A DNA stretch of 64,000 nucleotides, taken from contig NZ_CP035758.1 in NCBI RefSeq assembly GCF_004208415.1, forward strand, positions 3,410,001 through 3,474,000. The letters run 5' to 3'. Position numbers and translations under genes: made by a program. Of this stretch, positions 30,001-39,101 are shown piece after piece; within the stretch, counting starts at the first letter, position 1, and each line of letters starts with the position of its first letter. The notes beneath the pieces were generated by a model. It was not told the origin of the DNA and did no database searches. It saw nothing but the letters and a program-made list of their open reading frames with translations. Source of the stretch: Ktedonosporobacter rubrisoli. Its GTDB lineage: Bacteria; Chloroflexota; Ktedonobacteria; Ktedonobacterales; Ktedonobacteraceae.

Positions 30001-31328
30001 CAGCAAGAGTGTATGATCTGAAAGAAGGATATGAAGCACAGCGCTTCCCACATCAGGCTCCAGTAACCGCTGTCTGTTTTCATCCGCACGAATATATACT
30101 TGCGACGGCAAGCCAGGATCATCTGGCTCGCATATGGCGACTCGATCAGGAGATCCCGGTGCATTATTTGCCACATCGCGGGCCGGTAAGGAATGTGCTC
30201 TTTCATCCCCATAAACCCTACATTGTGACGGCAGGCGATGATGGCCATGTACATATCTGGCAAATTGGTCAGTGGAGCCAGATAATGTCCAGACCATATA
30301 ATCAAGGAAAGGTTCGCGGCCTTCTTGTTGATGCTTTTAAGGGTAGACAGGTGCTTCATGTGGCAGTTGAGGGGGACAATCGTATCCAACATTGGAAAAT
30401 GTGCCATGACCATGACGCACAGCAGCCTATACAGGAAGCAGAGGCAGCTAATGTCCTGTTCAATACTTACAGAGAACGGCTTGTTTTAACAGATTCCCCA
30501 GTCAGTATCTTAAGCGACGATCATCGTTACTGCGCCGCAGCTGGTCCCGATGGAACAATTACGATCAAAAATTTTGAAACAGCTCAGGAGACAAGGATCT
30601 TTCTTCCAGGAGAGACGATCACGGCACTTGCATTGAGCGCCAGCAAACGCTTCCTAGCTATTGCAACACGCACAGGAATTGTTCATATCCGAGAATGGGA
30701 GCATGAAAGAGGCCTGCATCTCACTCTTCCAATGCAAGAACAAGTCCACACACTGCTGTTCAGTGCCCAGGATGACTACCTTGTAACAGCCAACGACCAT
30801 CAGATAGCACTCTGGTGCTGGCAGACGATGAAGGAACAGCCTGCGTATACACTGCCTCACCAGGAAACACTCTCTTCACTCACCCTCAGCCCTGATAAAA
30901 AGTACCTCCTAACAACCTGTACAGATGAGAAAGCGCGACTCTGGGATCTGACAACCGGCCTGCTGATAAACGAGATGCAGCATACTAAAGCTGTTCAATT
31001 AGGAATTTTTAGCTCTGATGGGACTTATCTAGCGACGGCGAGCACAGATCAGACAGTGAGTATCTGGGAGACGAGCACAGGAGAGAAGCGTGCCTGTTTA
31101 CTTCATAGTGCCATAACATATGCCATGAGATTTAGCAAGGATGATGCCTATCTGGCCACAGCGAGCGAGGACAACATCATCCGTCTCTGGCTGTGGAAAC
31201 CAGAAGATCTCATTGCGGAGGCAAGATTACATCTCAGCCGAAACCTGACGCAAGAGGAGTGGCAAGCCTCTTTGGGAAATGAGCCATATCGTAAAACCTA
31301 TACAGATTTAGCCTGGAGAGAATTTTGA
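27066..31328 (+). CDS. Trypsin-like protease - STAND NTPase - WD40 repeat protein (1420 aa)
   Basis: Tripartite conflict-type protein. Residues about 1-190 are a trypsin-like domain with His in LLVTCAHVLG, Asp in EDIAFLQIE and Ser in GFSGAPIW. A linker CPYKGLEPFTEQDAKFFFGR introduces the nSTAND NTPase with Walker A GPIGSGKTS and Walker B LVLIFDQFEK. From about residue 730 to the end there are many WD40 repeats (for example VTFSSDGRYVATANADHTAR). ATG 27066 follows GGAGTGAGGCT and is preferred over the in-frame TTG at 27051. WD40 repeats probably sense a ligand, the NTPase oligomerises and the protease is released; that mechanism is inferred from the domain order. Confidence 0.9.
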   Translation: MSEDIKAGIALIQSGQNIGAGFLLSDDGLLVTCAHVLGKVLPSSVKVTFYVLPDCPYTARVLSDLWRSDQEEDIAFLQIESSLPRNVRPLHLGSSQYTSGHRISTFGFPNIESLQGLPASGMMSGETIHATTGHRVLTVEANAIAVGFSGAPIWDEQRRCVIGMVTSITKPDNRARMANVACVLPSEVVQNICPRLHLEDVCPYKGLEPFTEQDAKFFFGRERYIHELIELLLRDKRLLAILGPIGSGKTSVLQAGVLPLLRSGKRIARSDHWEIFLFQQTNDPLFPLRASGLLTSRGQRLIEGVRAWQRNHPQKERLVLIFDQFEKIFTRTKKDLCKEFIQQLVTLIQSDLAVTIILAMSDDRYSELAEHSELIKLVERQLSNIPPMRYEEIMEVIENPAQVVDLHFENGLKEKIAEDSMTTLAEPSDALQKRHSSGLPLLAFLLKHMWDQSPDHYFTHACFEHVGGTAGALTKWATETYQSLTQRQQALARRIFTDLVDLGDDRQGRLDCRIQKTLTGLCHAPQEEEEVRAVVEIFAQAHLLETSLDEKTKNVTVKIIHDVLLREWDLLQTWLREDHQFLSWRREIRHRANKWVQSSPYEVQHRDEGILLRGRDVTEAALWFPHCAHKLTLEEQAFLQASIEWRQQEETRNHQHEETKQLQERTLAQRIATQAQLLQTTQPHLIEQSLLLAVEAIKRFPCIEAEQALRQGVTLLPRLLFRANRRTITRSVLYTRDGNTLVIAGLDGLQWLSGANINDQSIFNLPLGPLQASAVSGDGAYIVVADTYGKAWIVDTQRASILVGLHHPGPIHAVAVTNQPSLLFATASKEKTARIWSITDVLPNNDASSVSPSYLDKSIHCFSHPGVVRSVTFSSDGRYVATANADHTARIWDISNGKQVAVFSHDALVNTVAFSPDDTYIATASEDKTVRLWKWPLDITWGWRRKPKPEYIFRHNGAVHVLSFSFDGKYIATGSEDKTARVYDLKEGYEAQRFPHQAPVTAVCFHPHEYILATASQDHLARIWRLDQEIPVHYLPHRGPVRNVLFHPHKPYIVTAGDDGHVHIWQIGQWSQIMSRPYNQGKVRGLLVDAFKGRQVLHVAVEGDNRIQHWKMCHDHDAQQPIQEAEAANVLFNTYRERLVLTDSPVSILSDDHRYCAAAGPDGTITIKNFETAQETRIFLPGETITALALSASKRFLAIATRTGIVHIREWEHERGLHLTLPMQEQVHTLLFSAQDDYLVTANDHQIALWCWQTMKEQPAYTLPHQETLSSLTLSPDKKYLLTTCTDEKARLWDLTTGLLINEMQHTKAVQLGIFSSDGTYLATASTDQTVSIWETSTGEKRACLLHSAITYAMRFSKDDAYLATASEDNIIRLWLWKPEDLIAEARLHLSRNLTQEEWQASLGNEPYRKTYTDLAWREF

Positions 31329-31759
31329 CAAGTGAAACATCTATCAGACGCCTTGAAGAGAATAGGCAAGAAACAGTGTGCTCTGCCAAGACTTGAAATA
31401 CCCTCTTACCTCTATCCTCAATGAATCATTGAGATTTGACACCTTTGCCAAAAGCGCAATCGCTTTGCTTTTGGCAGAGAAGAGCAAAAGTGCAATGCCA
31501 CTGCCCTCCCCTCAATGGGACGCAATCATTCTTGCTGTAAACTGGTACCGCATCGCCAGGATGAAAGCATCTTTCTCCAGAAGGTGAGCGTGGGAGAAAG
31601 CCCTGGAATATCTGAGAGCAACGCTAAGGCACGCTCCCCGGCAATCAGTCAGAGTGATAGGAGTTCTCAGGATACAACTCAGGACCTCAAGCCTGCAGAG
31701 TTATTGTGACAGCAACATCCAGAGACGCCCGGAGAAAATGGATTTCTCACAGAGATCTT
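31329..31759. other. Intergenic stretch with a hairpin at 31446-31476
   Basis: About 430 bases after the STAND gene. It contains a 10-bp inverted repeat, TGCCAAAAGC at 31446-31455 and GCTTTTGGCA at 31467-31476, but no T-run follows, so termination is uncertain. Otherwise no recognisable gene. Confidence 0.35.
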
Positions 31760-31978
31760 CCCACGATTTTTACGCTTGCCAGAGACGTTGGGAGACATTA
31801 CCAGACATACTATCTCGCATTCGGATTGCGCCGATCACGCTCCATTGGCGAGGCGAAAACACGTCTCCAACACATTTTGACAGCGAGCGCTCTCAATCTG
31901 GTTCGCTTTGCTGCCTGGCAAGCTGGTATTCCACCAAAGACTCACACCTCGCGCTTTGCTGCTCTCCAGGCTTCTTGA
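31760..31978 (+). pseudogene. IS1182-type transposase C-terminal relic
   Basis: The frame reads FGLRRSRSIGEAKTRLQHIL and then TASALNLVRFAAWQAGIP. This matches the end of the intact transposase at 21244-22899 (MGLRRSRYIGQEKTHLQHVA). The rest of the gene is missing. Confidence 0.65.
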
Positions 31979-32161
31979 GCGTGATGAGCAATTTAGCAAC
32001 AGTATCCAAAATGGAACGAAAAACGGGTCTGGCTCGTTCTCGGTGATGGATGAGCTTGTTCGAAGCAAGGCCACTGCCCTTTCAGCACACAGCCATGATA
32101 CAATACGCATAAAGAGACAGGATCTCGTGAGACCTTTGCATCCACAAGAAAGAGAACAAGC

Positions 32162-33711
32162 ATGCAGGTAATCGAAGAGGAACCCATTCGCTTAACGTGC
32201 ACTGATGACCGCATACGCGACTTGGCGCATCTGCTTCACTCCCTTTCCGATCTGCAAGCGGCAGGCTCGTTGTTGGGATGGGATCAAATGACTGGCGGTC
32301 TGCCAGAAGAGGCAGGCGAGGTTCGTGCTCATCAAGCAGCCACACTCAAAGGGCTCATCCTTGAACAGAGGACTGCTGCTCGCCTGGGTCAACTCCTCGA
32401 CGAATTGGAAGGGGTTATTGAGCACTCCTCGTTTACCAACACTGATCGCGGCCTGGTCCGGTGGATACGCCACGACTATGAGTGGGCCACCAAGCTGCCT
32501 CGCTCCCTGGTTGAGGAAATGGAACGGGCAAGCGTGATCAGCTATCAGGCCTGGGTCCGTGCCCGTGCCACCAATGACTTTGCCATCTTTGCCCCCACAC
32601 CTGCAGCGCATGATCGCCTTCCAGCGCGAGGTCGCCGATCGCCTGGGCTACCAGCAACATCGCTACGATGCGCTTTTCGATCGCGGGAATCCTGGCATGA
32701 CCTCCAGGGAGCTTGAACGTCTCTTCGCGCCGATCCGCGAGACCAGCATGTCGCTGCTCCGTCGCATCCAGGATAGCCACCTTCGGGCCGAGACCAGTTT
32801 CCTGACAGGGAATTTCGCGCAGGAACAGCAGAGAGCGCTCGCAGAACAGCTTCTCTTGTCCATTGGGTTTGATTTCTCGCGGGGAGGGCTGGCTCTTTCC
32901 CCTCATCTCTTTACCTTCATGGGTTTGGGAGCCCCACAAGACGTCCGTCTTACCATCCGGTCTAGCGATTTTTTGCCCACCTCGATGATGGCCGCCTTGC
33001 ACGAAGGCGGCCATGCCCTCTAGGAACAGGGTGTGACAAGGCATTAGTACGCACGTCTCTTGCCCATGGCACCTCTTCGGGCTTCCACGAGTCTCAGTCG
33101 CGTCTGTGGGAAAATGTGATTGGGCGATCCGAGCTGTTCTGGCACCATCACTACCAGTTGGTTCAGCAGGCCCTCCCCCACCCCTTTCAGCAGATCAGTG
33201 TGCAGGCGTTTTCGCGAGCGCTCAACCACGTCCAAGCCGGTCTCATCCGTGTTGAGGCCGATGAAGTCACCTATAACCTGCATATCATCATTCGCTTTGA
33301 ACTGGAACAGGCGCTGCTGGACGGCACGATCGCGGTGGAATCGCTGCCACGTCTCTGGAAGGAGAAGTATCGCTCGTACCTGGGAATTGAGCCTGAAAGC
33401 GACGCCAATGGGGCGCTTCAAGATGTGCAGTGGGTGAGTGGCTTTGGCTCCTTCCCTGGCCTTACCCTTGGTAATCTATATAGTGCCCAGATCGCTCACG
33501 CGTTACGCCGGCAGTTCGCCGATTGTGATGAGCGGCTGAGCAGGGGGAGACCACGTTCATTCTCACGTGGCTGCGCGAGCATATTCATCGCTTCGGTTCC
33601 ATCTATCGGGCCAATGAACTGTTACAGCATGTGTCAGGGGTAGATGCCAACCCGCAGTATCTCGTCACCTATCTGACCGAGAAGTTTTCCAGGCTCTACG
33701 CACTGCACTGA
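32162..33711 (+). pseudogene. M32-family (Taq-type) metallocarboxypeptidase, multiply damaged
   Basis: Pieces in several frames together form an M32 carboxypeptidase: LAHLLHSLSDLQAAGSLLGW at the N-terminus, then MIAFQREVADRLGYQQHRYD, the zinc motif in LHEGGHAL near 33000, then LAHGTSSGFHESQSRLWEN, and a C-terminal YRANELLQHVSGVD ending at TGA 33711. Lesions are a frameshift near 32600, a TAG at 33021-33023 directly after the HExxH motif where Tyr is expected (HEGGHALYEQG), a frameshift near 33050 and another near 33545. The family trims C-terminal residues and is about 500 aa. Clearly inactive as written. Confidence 0.88.
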
Positions 33712-34112
33712 TGACTCTGCCATCACCGGCTTACTTAAAATGGACCAGTTCCACCGAATTTTGTAATTTCCATCTTACCAGTTCTGATGGCTCGAACGGA
33801 AGTTGTTTTTTAACGGCGCCTTAGCGTTGTTTTTTCGTTCCATTCATACTCAGAGACCGTGATTTGTCTGTTCCACCAGCATACACAAGATGGCGTGTTC
33901 AATTTCAGGCAATTGTCGCGATCGCGTCTGAAGTGTTCTGAACTTCGCTTCATTCAATAGAGGTACCTCCCTCAGTCCTCTGCTGAGATTTATAATACTT
34001 GGGGTCTCTCCGTTTTTTTTCCTCTCAATTACTCTAAGGGCAAAGGGGCCAGATAATCAGTTCATTTTTTACTCTAAAGAATGAGGAAGTGTGGTGGGTG
34101 TCCATCTCAAGC
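33712..34112. other. Non-coding stretch between M32 and resolvase relics
   Basis: About 400 AT-richer bases with no recognisable gene. Two TGTTTTTT runs (about 33805-33835) flank GGCGCC. Nothing further could be assigned. Confidence 0.3.
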
Positions 34113-34702
34113 TTATGCAGGCTGATCAGAGCCTCTCGGTGCTTTTTTTGCCTCTTTCACATACCGATACAGGGTTGCGCGGGAGATTCCAAGCGTTGCA
34201 CAGATTTCTGAGATAGAGTGACTCTGTTCAGCAAACATCCGGCGAGCTAAAGCGACTTTCCCATTCGTTTTGAGCTTTCGTGGTCGTCCACCGACGCGCC
34301 CTCTGGCTCTGGCTGCTGCGAGTCCCGCATTGGTACGCTCCCGAATGAGATCACGCTCAAATTCTGCCAGTGCTCCCATGAGATGAAAGATGAGCTTGCC
34401 ACCTGAAGTGGTCGTGTCAATCTGCTTGGTAATGCTGACAAACTCAATATCCCACGCCTGGAGGTTCTTGAGCAGTTTCATCAGATGGGGGAGCAAACGC
34501 CCTGCTCGATCTCATTTCCACACCTTGAAGGTGTCATCAGGACGCAAATACTTCAAGCTTCGTTTAATCCCTTTCGCTCTACTTTTGATCCGGTCATCTT
34601 GTCCATAAACCACTTCTCGCAGCCAGCTTCTTTGAGCTCGTCGACTTGCAATTCCTCGTTTTGTTCCTGCTTTGAGACACGAACATATCCAATTTTCATC
34701 AT
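34113..34702 (-). pseudogene. Serine recombinase (Tn3-type resolvase), two lesions
   Basis: Starting at ATG 34702/34699, the frame gives MKIGYVRVSKQEQNEELQVD and ERKGLNEA. A one-base deletion then shifts the frame to KYLRPDDTFKVWK. An in-frame TGA follows where resolvases have Leu or Ser (VWKLDR). The rest is open: DRAGRLLPHLMKLL, the RERTNAGLAAARARGRVGGR helix, and the C-terminal helix-turn-helix SISEICATLGISRATLYRYV. The full product would be about 195 aa. It resembles the N-terminal relic at 23455. Confidence 0.82.
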
Positions 34703-34796
34703 CTCTTCCTTTTGTCTCAGGTTTCCCGTCAATCATGTGAGGTTTTGAGATTCGTCAAGAGTAAGCTCCACGCTCACGGTGAGATGCACCCGCTTT

Positions 34797-34828
34797 TGTG
34801 TTAGCCCCAAACCTTTGAGGCTAACACA
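34797..34828. repeat. Perfect 10-bp hairpin at the end of the IS3 relic
   Basis: TGTGTTAGCC at 34797-34806 and GGCTAACACA at 34819-34828 with a 12-base loop. The IS3 OrfB stop codon lies inside the right arm. It may act as terminator or be part of the element end. There is no U-rich tail on either strand. Confidence 0.5.
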
Positions 34829-35937
34829 TGAGTTGCTCGTAAACAACCGGGCTGAGAGAGCCAAGGGAGGAAGGTCGGCGAAGGCGATGAGAGAAGCATT
34901 CCACATACTCGAAGATGGCTTGTTTGGCCTGTCCTCGTGTCTGCAAGCAAACGCGTTCCACACATTGGCCCTTGAGCGTCCCGAAAAATGCCTCAGTCAC
35001 CGCATTCTCGTACCAATTGGCGGTGCGACTCCTGCTTGCGGTGATCTCGACCTCCGCAAGCAGAGCCCGATACCCCTCACTGGGGTACTGCGATCCGCGA
35101 TCGGAATGAAACAGCAGGTGAGCTGGTGGATGGCGTCCAAGCAGAGCCATCCGCAAGGCGGCCTCGACCAAGGATTGATCCTGGCATGCCGCCATCGCCC
35201 ATGCGATCACGCGACGCGAGAAGAGATCAAGCACCACCGAAAGGCGCGAGCCATCCTTCCTAGGTCCAGACGGCGGTGATATCCCCAATCCACTTTTCAT
35301 TGGGGCGACTGGCCGTAAAATCCTGATCTAAGAGATTCGCCGCGACACGTGCTCCAGGCTCCCTTATGGTTGCCATCGTCCGATGGTGCCATCGACTTCT
35401 TCGTACAGACCCTGCTCCCTCATCAGACGAGCTATCCGTTTGCGCGAACCCCTGATCCCGTGAGCGTGCAGTTCGGCATGCCAACGAGGACTGCCATAGA
35501 CTTGCCGATTGGCCTGGTAAGCTGCTTGAATGCGGTCTGCAAGCAGGCCATCTTCCTTCTGATGCTCACTGACGGGACGGTTTCTCCAGGCGTAGTACCC
35601 GCTCACCGACACCTCAAGCGTCTCGCAGAGCAGTCTGACTGGAGAGCCCTCTCGATATCTTTCCACGACCTGATACCTCACTCCTGGCAGTGTGAGAAGA
35701 TACTGACTGTTTTTTTTAGAATATCGCGTTCCTGGCGTGTGCGCTCCAGTTCCCGTTTGAGTCGCCGATTTTCTTCCTCCAAAGCCCCCTTCCCGGAAAA
35801 GCTTCACTGCCCTGGGCTGCCAGTTCTTTGCGCCACTGGTAAATCGAGGTGTCGCTCACGCCCAACTCGCGAGCGACCTGGGCGATCGACTTGCCACTGG
35901 TCTCTGACAAGCGAACAGCCTCCCGCTTCAACTCCAC
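34821..35937 (-). pseudogene. IS3-family element: OrfA/OrfB transposase relic with retained A8 slippage site
   Basis: OrfA (start GTG 35937) encodes the helix-turn-helix ELKREAVRLSETSGKSIAQV and shifts near 35790. Its leucine-zipper part (LEEENRRLKRELERTRQERD) ends at 35678. Eight A residues on the coding strand (35710-35717) followed by C provide the -1 slippage typical of IS3 elements. OrfB then reads LLTLPGVRYQVVERYREGSP, NRQVYGSPRWHAEL, FTASRPNEKWIGDITAVWT and, after a TAG and a shift near 35265, the integrase core LFHSDRGSQY and WYENAVTEAFFGTLK. The DDE residues are present but in broken frames. Confidence 0.85.
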
Positions 35938-36077
35938 TGTGTAGGTCTTTTGCCATGATCCCTGCTCTCCTTCTGAAACAGTCTATCCGAAGATTTCCCT
36001 GTTCCACTAAAGCGGGGCAGGCTCACTCAATGCACTGGAGTATCAATTCGGCCACGGAAAAAAAGCACGCCTTCTAG

Positions 36078-36242
36078 TATTTTCCTGAACGCTTCCTGTT
36101 GAGCACCCAGGCGAAAGAGGCTCACGACCTCTTATCTCAAGCCTACAAACAGCATCAGGCCACTTCTAGCTTCCAAGCCCTCCAGCGCCGCGTCAGAGAG
36201 CGCCTCGCGGCCTTCGACAATCCCACCGCTCCTCAGCCATAA
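36078..36242 (+). other. Short open fragment (54 codons) of unknown origin
   Basis: After a TAG at 36075-36077 the frame stays open as YFPERFLLSTQAKEAHDLLS and ends in a basic helix before TAA 36240-36242. It has no start codon and looks like the C-terminal scrap of a lost gene. No family recognised. Confidence 0.3.
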
Positions 36243-36262
36243 CCCTTCTCCTCACACCAGAA

Positions 36263-36304
36263 TCTCTTCTCCTCTTCTTATAGTCGTAAGAAGAGGAGAA
36301 GAGA
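36263..36304. terminator. Very strong 18-bp perfect hairpin
   Basis: Left arm at 36263-36280 (TCTCTTCTCCTCTTCTTA) is perfectly complementary to 36287-36304, with a 6-base TAGTCG loop. The left arm is pyrimidine-only except for its last A. No long T-run follows on the plus strand, so it may be a bidirectional terminator, an RNA structure or a repeat element end. Confidence 0.5.
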
Positions 36305-36747
36305 GCAAAAGAAAAACACCGTCCCCTCTTCACGAAGACCTTATTTGTAGGATTGTGGTGCCTCTTTGCACCCTCATCAAGGACAATCCTGCTGAGACCC
36401 TCCAAAAAGAGGGGGAGAAGAGCGCTCCAAGGAGGATCTCACCATTCGTGTCATCCGTCCCACTCCTCTCGTCTCTCGACACTCAGGAGAATCGCCTCTC
36501 CATATGCCCATGAGGAAAAAACGGAAGGAATACTATCAAAAAGATGTACCAAGAGCAATAGGAGCACTTGACCCTCTCGCTGAAGAGAGGCCAGAGACCT
36601 TATTGGTGGGAGAATCATCGGCTAAGGACGATCATTGTGGGAGGAAAGGACCGTACTTGTGGGAATTTGCTGCCTCTTTATGCTGGGTCAAGGACATCAA
36701 TTTTGAGTCCTACAGAGGAAAAGAACATTCTCCCCTTGCAAGCATAC
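36305..36747. other. Non-coding stretch before the TetR gene
   Basis: About 440 bases with only an in-frame upstream extension of the TetR frame (from 36504), which lacks family resemblance and a suitable ribosome binding site. Probably promoter region and decayed DNA. Confidence 0.3.
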
Positions 36748-36763
36748 CATACCATATGGTATG
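36748..36763. promoter_or_regulatory. 16-bp palindromic operator upstream of the TetR gene
   Basis: CATACCATATGGTATG is a perfect palindrome 44 bases before the TetR start codon. An additional GCATACCAT half-site precedes it at 36742-36750. Size and position fit an autoregulatory TetR operator. Confidence 0.6.
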
Positions 36764-36806
36764 CTTTGAGCAAGAGAAACGTATCGAGCAAAGTGAGGAA
36801 CCGGCC

Positions 36807-37319
36807 ATGGCGCAACTCAGCAGACGCAGATGGCTCGAAGAAGGGCTCTCTCTGCTTGAAGAGGTAGGAGCCGAAGCACTCCCCATCGAGTCCTTGACCA
36901 GCCGACTTGGGGTGACCAAAGGGCCCTTTTCCCACCATAGTAATCATTACCAGGATTTTCAAGAACGGTTGCTCTCGTTTTGGCAAGAAGAAGGAACCCT
37001 TCGCATTCTCCAATGGGCAGAGCAGGAGGCGAAGCCTCCTGAAAAGCTGGCACGGGTGATACGGGCGAGCTTACACTCTTCCCGGCTCGATGTGGCTCTG
37101 CGTGGCTGGGCCTTCCACGATGACCAGGTGCGCGTTCATCACCTGCGCATCGACCAGCAGCGACTGGCGTATCTGGAAGTGGTAGTCTTTGCCATCAGGG
37201 CTGATCCCCCGTACGCAAAGCTTCTTGCCAGGCTCCTCTCGAGTAGGTACGTGGGCAGCCAGCACATCATCCCATCCATTGAGGGCGAGGAGCTGGGTGC
37301 ATTGTACCAGCTCGTCTAA
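36807..37319 (+). CDS. TetR-family transcriptional regulator (170 aa)
   Basis: N-terminal helix-turn-helix: RRRWLEEGLSLLEEVGAEAL, then IESLTSRLGVTKGPFSHH, close to the classic G-V-T-K-G-S-F-Y-H-H-F pattern but with Pro and Ser substitutions (GPFSHHS). The C-terminal ligand-binding helices follow. ATG 36807 is chosen because it follows GAGGAACCGGCC and begins the domain. Longer in-frame starts at 36504 or 36756 would lie upstream of or inside the operator palindrome. The YciI-like gene follows 25 bases later and is probably co-transcribed and repressed by this protein. Confidence 0.82.
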   Translation: MAQLSRRRWLEEGLSLLEEVGAEALPIESLTSRLGVTKGPFSHHSNHYQDFQERLLSFWQEEGTLRILQWAEQEAKPPEKLARVIRASLHSSRLDVALRGWAFHDDQVRVHHLRIDQQRLAYLEVVVFAIRADPPYAKLLARLLSSRYVGSQHIIPSIEGEELGALYQLV

Positions 37320-37344
37320 CAGTGGTTTGCAAAGGAGAACCAGA

Positions 37345-37653
37345 ATGTTTGTCATGATCTATACCCAGGGTCCAGCGTGGCAGACGGTGAAAACGGTGGC
37401 TGAACTTCCCTTTTATCGCGAACATTCCAAGTATATGAGACAGGTTTTTGAGACCGGGCAGCTGCTCATGGGCGGTCCGTTCCTAGACAATCAGGGCGCC
37501 ATAGCCATTCTCGATGTCGAGGACGAAGCGCAAGCGCGGAAAATCGTTGCACACGATCCCTTTGTGCAGGCGCGGGTGGTTGAACCGCACCTGCATCCCT
37601 GGCATGCCTACTTCAATCAGTATCAAGCTCGCACCACTCCATCAGGAAGCTGA
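37345..37653 (+). CDS. YciI-like protein (102 aa)
   Basis: Small ferredoxin-like alpha/beta protein of the YciI/YCII family. Features are MFVMIYTQGPAW at the start, HSKYMRQVFETGQLLMGGPF in the middle with the conserved His, and AIAILDVEDEAQARKIVAHD with the conserved Asp-Pro near the end. The start ATG follows AAGGAGAACCAGA. It is in operon with the TetR gene. Function in this family is uncertain; small-molecule binding or an enzymatic role has been suggested. Confidence 0.85.
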   Translation: MFVMIYTQGPAWQTVKTVAELPFYREHSKYMRQVFETGQLLMGGPFLDNQGAIAILDVEDEAQARKIVAHDPFVQARVVEPHLHPWHAYFNQYQARTTPSGS

Positions 37654-37733
37654 TGGAAAGAGAGTCAAGTGGCGGAAGAAAAGCATCAAGAAGGATTTTG
37701 GCCCGCCTCCTCATCAGGAGGAGAGATGCTCCG

Positions 37734-38275
37734 GTGAAACCACTGCCGAGATCTCTTGCTTCCAGTTGGGCAACGATCACTGACGAGAGAACAAAGCCGT
37801 TTCCCTGTGATGAGTATCTGACCCTAGACGATACAGCCTATTTCCGTGCTGGGCCGGTGCAAGCACCAGCCCTCACCGTCTTTCGCTGGCTCTGTCAAGT
37901 GCGCGTGGCGCCCTAGAGCTACAACTGGATCGATAACGGCGGCAGGCGCAGTCCGCGCGAACGCATACCAGGACTGGCTAGCTTCAGGTTGGAAAGAGCA
38001 TGGGTACCATTTTTCAGCTGGTCGACTTCGACCCGAACCGACACCACACACTGCTCCTCAAGTTGCTACGAGCCAAAACTTTCTTTGGTGAGGGAGCAAG
38101 CAGCTCTGTCATCCTTCCACAGGAAGCTGCTTGGTGTCGTCTCGTGGTCAAGCAGCTTGTTCTCTATCCCCGTGGGTATAGAGGGACCGTGATGCGCCAG
38201 TGGTTCCCGTGGGGAGATTTGTTCATGATGCGTAAGCAGTTGGTGACGCTTAGGAAATTCACGAAAATAGCTTGA
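37734..38275 (+). pseudogene. SRPBCC-type protein, nonsense and frameshift
   Basis: The frame from GTG 37734 (preceded by AGGAGGAG) reads DEYLTLDDTAYFRAGPVQAP, then ALTVFRWLCQVRVAP. It meets TAG at 37914-37916 where Tyr is expected, resumes with SYNWIDNGGRRSPRE, then shifts frame near 37985 and continues as GTIFQLVDFDPNRHHTLLLK and ends WGDLFMMRKQLVTLRKF at 38275. The whole would be about 180 aa, typical of SRPBCC proteins. Inactive as written. Confidence 0.7.
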
Positions 38276-38280
38276 CCTCA

Positions 38281-38459
38281 GAAAAGGAACATGGCCTACT
38301 CTTAGGCATGATGCTCACTAGCCGAATAAACAAGTACCAGCAGATGCGAACTATGCTGAACGAGAAACAATGGAGACAGTTTCTGGGGCTAGAAGCCCAT
38401 AGGTATTAAGCGAAGAAAAGTAGCCAAAGAAGACTCCTTATGAGAGGATGTATCTCTGA
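38281..38459 (+). other. Possible ISAzo13-type transposase N-terminal scrap
   Basis: A short frame reads LNEKQWRQFLGLEAHRY before a TAA, and an adjacent frame continues IKRRKVAKED. This recalls the start of ISAzo13-type transposases (N-E-K-Q ... L-x-x-E-A ... V-A-K). Too little remains to be sure. Confidence 0.25.
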
Positions 38460-39101
38460 CAAAAAAACATCGCTCAGCAAAAGGAGAACCAACCCCCATC
38501 GCAGGAGCAGCAGCAGCTCTCACCCTCAACCGTATCAGGAGCTTCTTCTGAGCAGGGGAACGGAGCCTCTTCTTTTCCAGTCACGAGCCTGGGCTTAGAG
38601 GGATATGCGAAAGCGCTTGAGCGTTTGGATGGGATTACCGGTGTCAACCGGAGGATAGCCGAAATCATCTTAGCCGAGATCGGGATCAATATGGATCAGT
38701 TCCCCAGTGATGGTCATCTCGCATCATGGGCTGGCATGTGTCCAGGGAGCAAAGTGAGTGCTGGGAAGCGATTGAGCGGGAAAACTACCAAAGGCAGTCC
38801 CTGGTTACGATCAGCTCTCGTTGAAGCGGCTCATGGAGCTGCTCGTAGTAAGGGCAGCTATCTGGGAGAACACTATCGGCGCTTAGCGAGACGTATTGGC
38901 AAGAGAAAGGCGATCATTGCGGTCGCCCACAGTATTTTGGTGATTATCTACCACATCCTCAAGGAAGAAAAAACCTATCAAGAGCTTGGGAGCACATACT
39001 TTGAAGAGCGGGAACATGATGCTGTCAAGCGGCGTGCCCTTCGCAACTTAGAACGACTCGGCTATGAAGTTGCTCTTCAGGAGAAAGAGCAAGCTGCATA
39101 A
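38460..39101 (+). pseudogene. IS110-family transposase, C-terminal fragment
   Basis: The frame opens after TGA 38457-38459 without a start. A Gln/Ser-rich linker leads to LERLDGITGVNRRIAEIILA, the helix-hairpin-helix of Transposase_20, then the catalytic-Ser region FPSDGHLASWAGMCPGSKVS and SGKTTKGSPWLRSALVEAAH. The N-terminal DEDD nuclease domain is absent. Natural C-terminus at TAA 39101. Confidence 0.8.
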
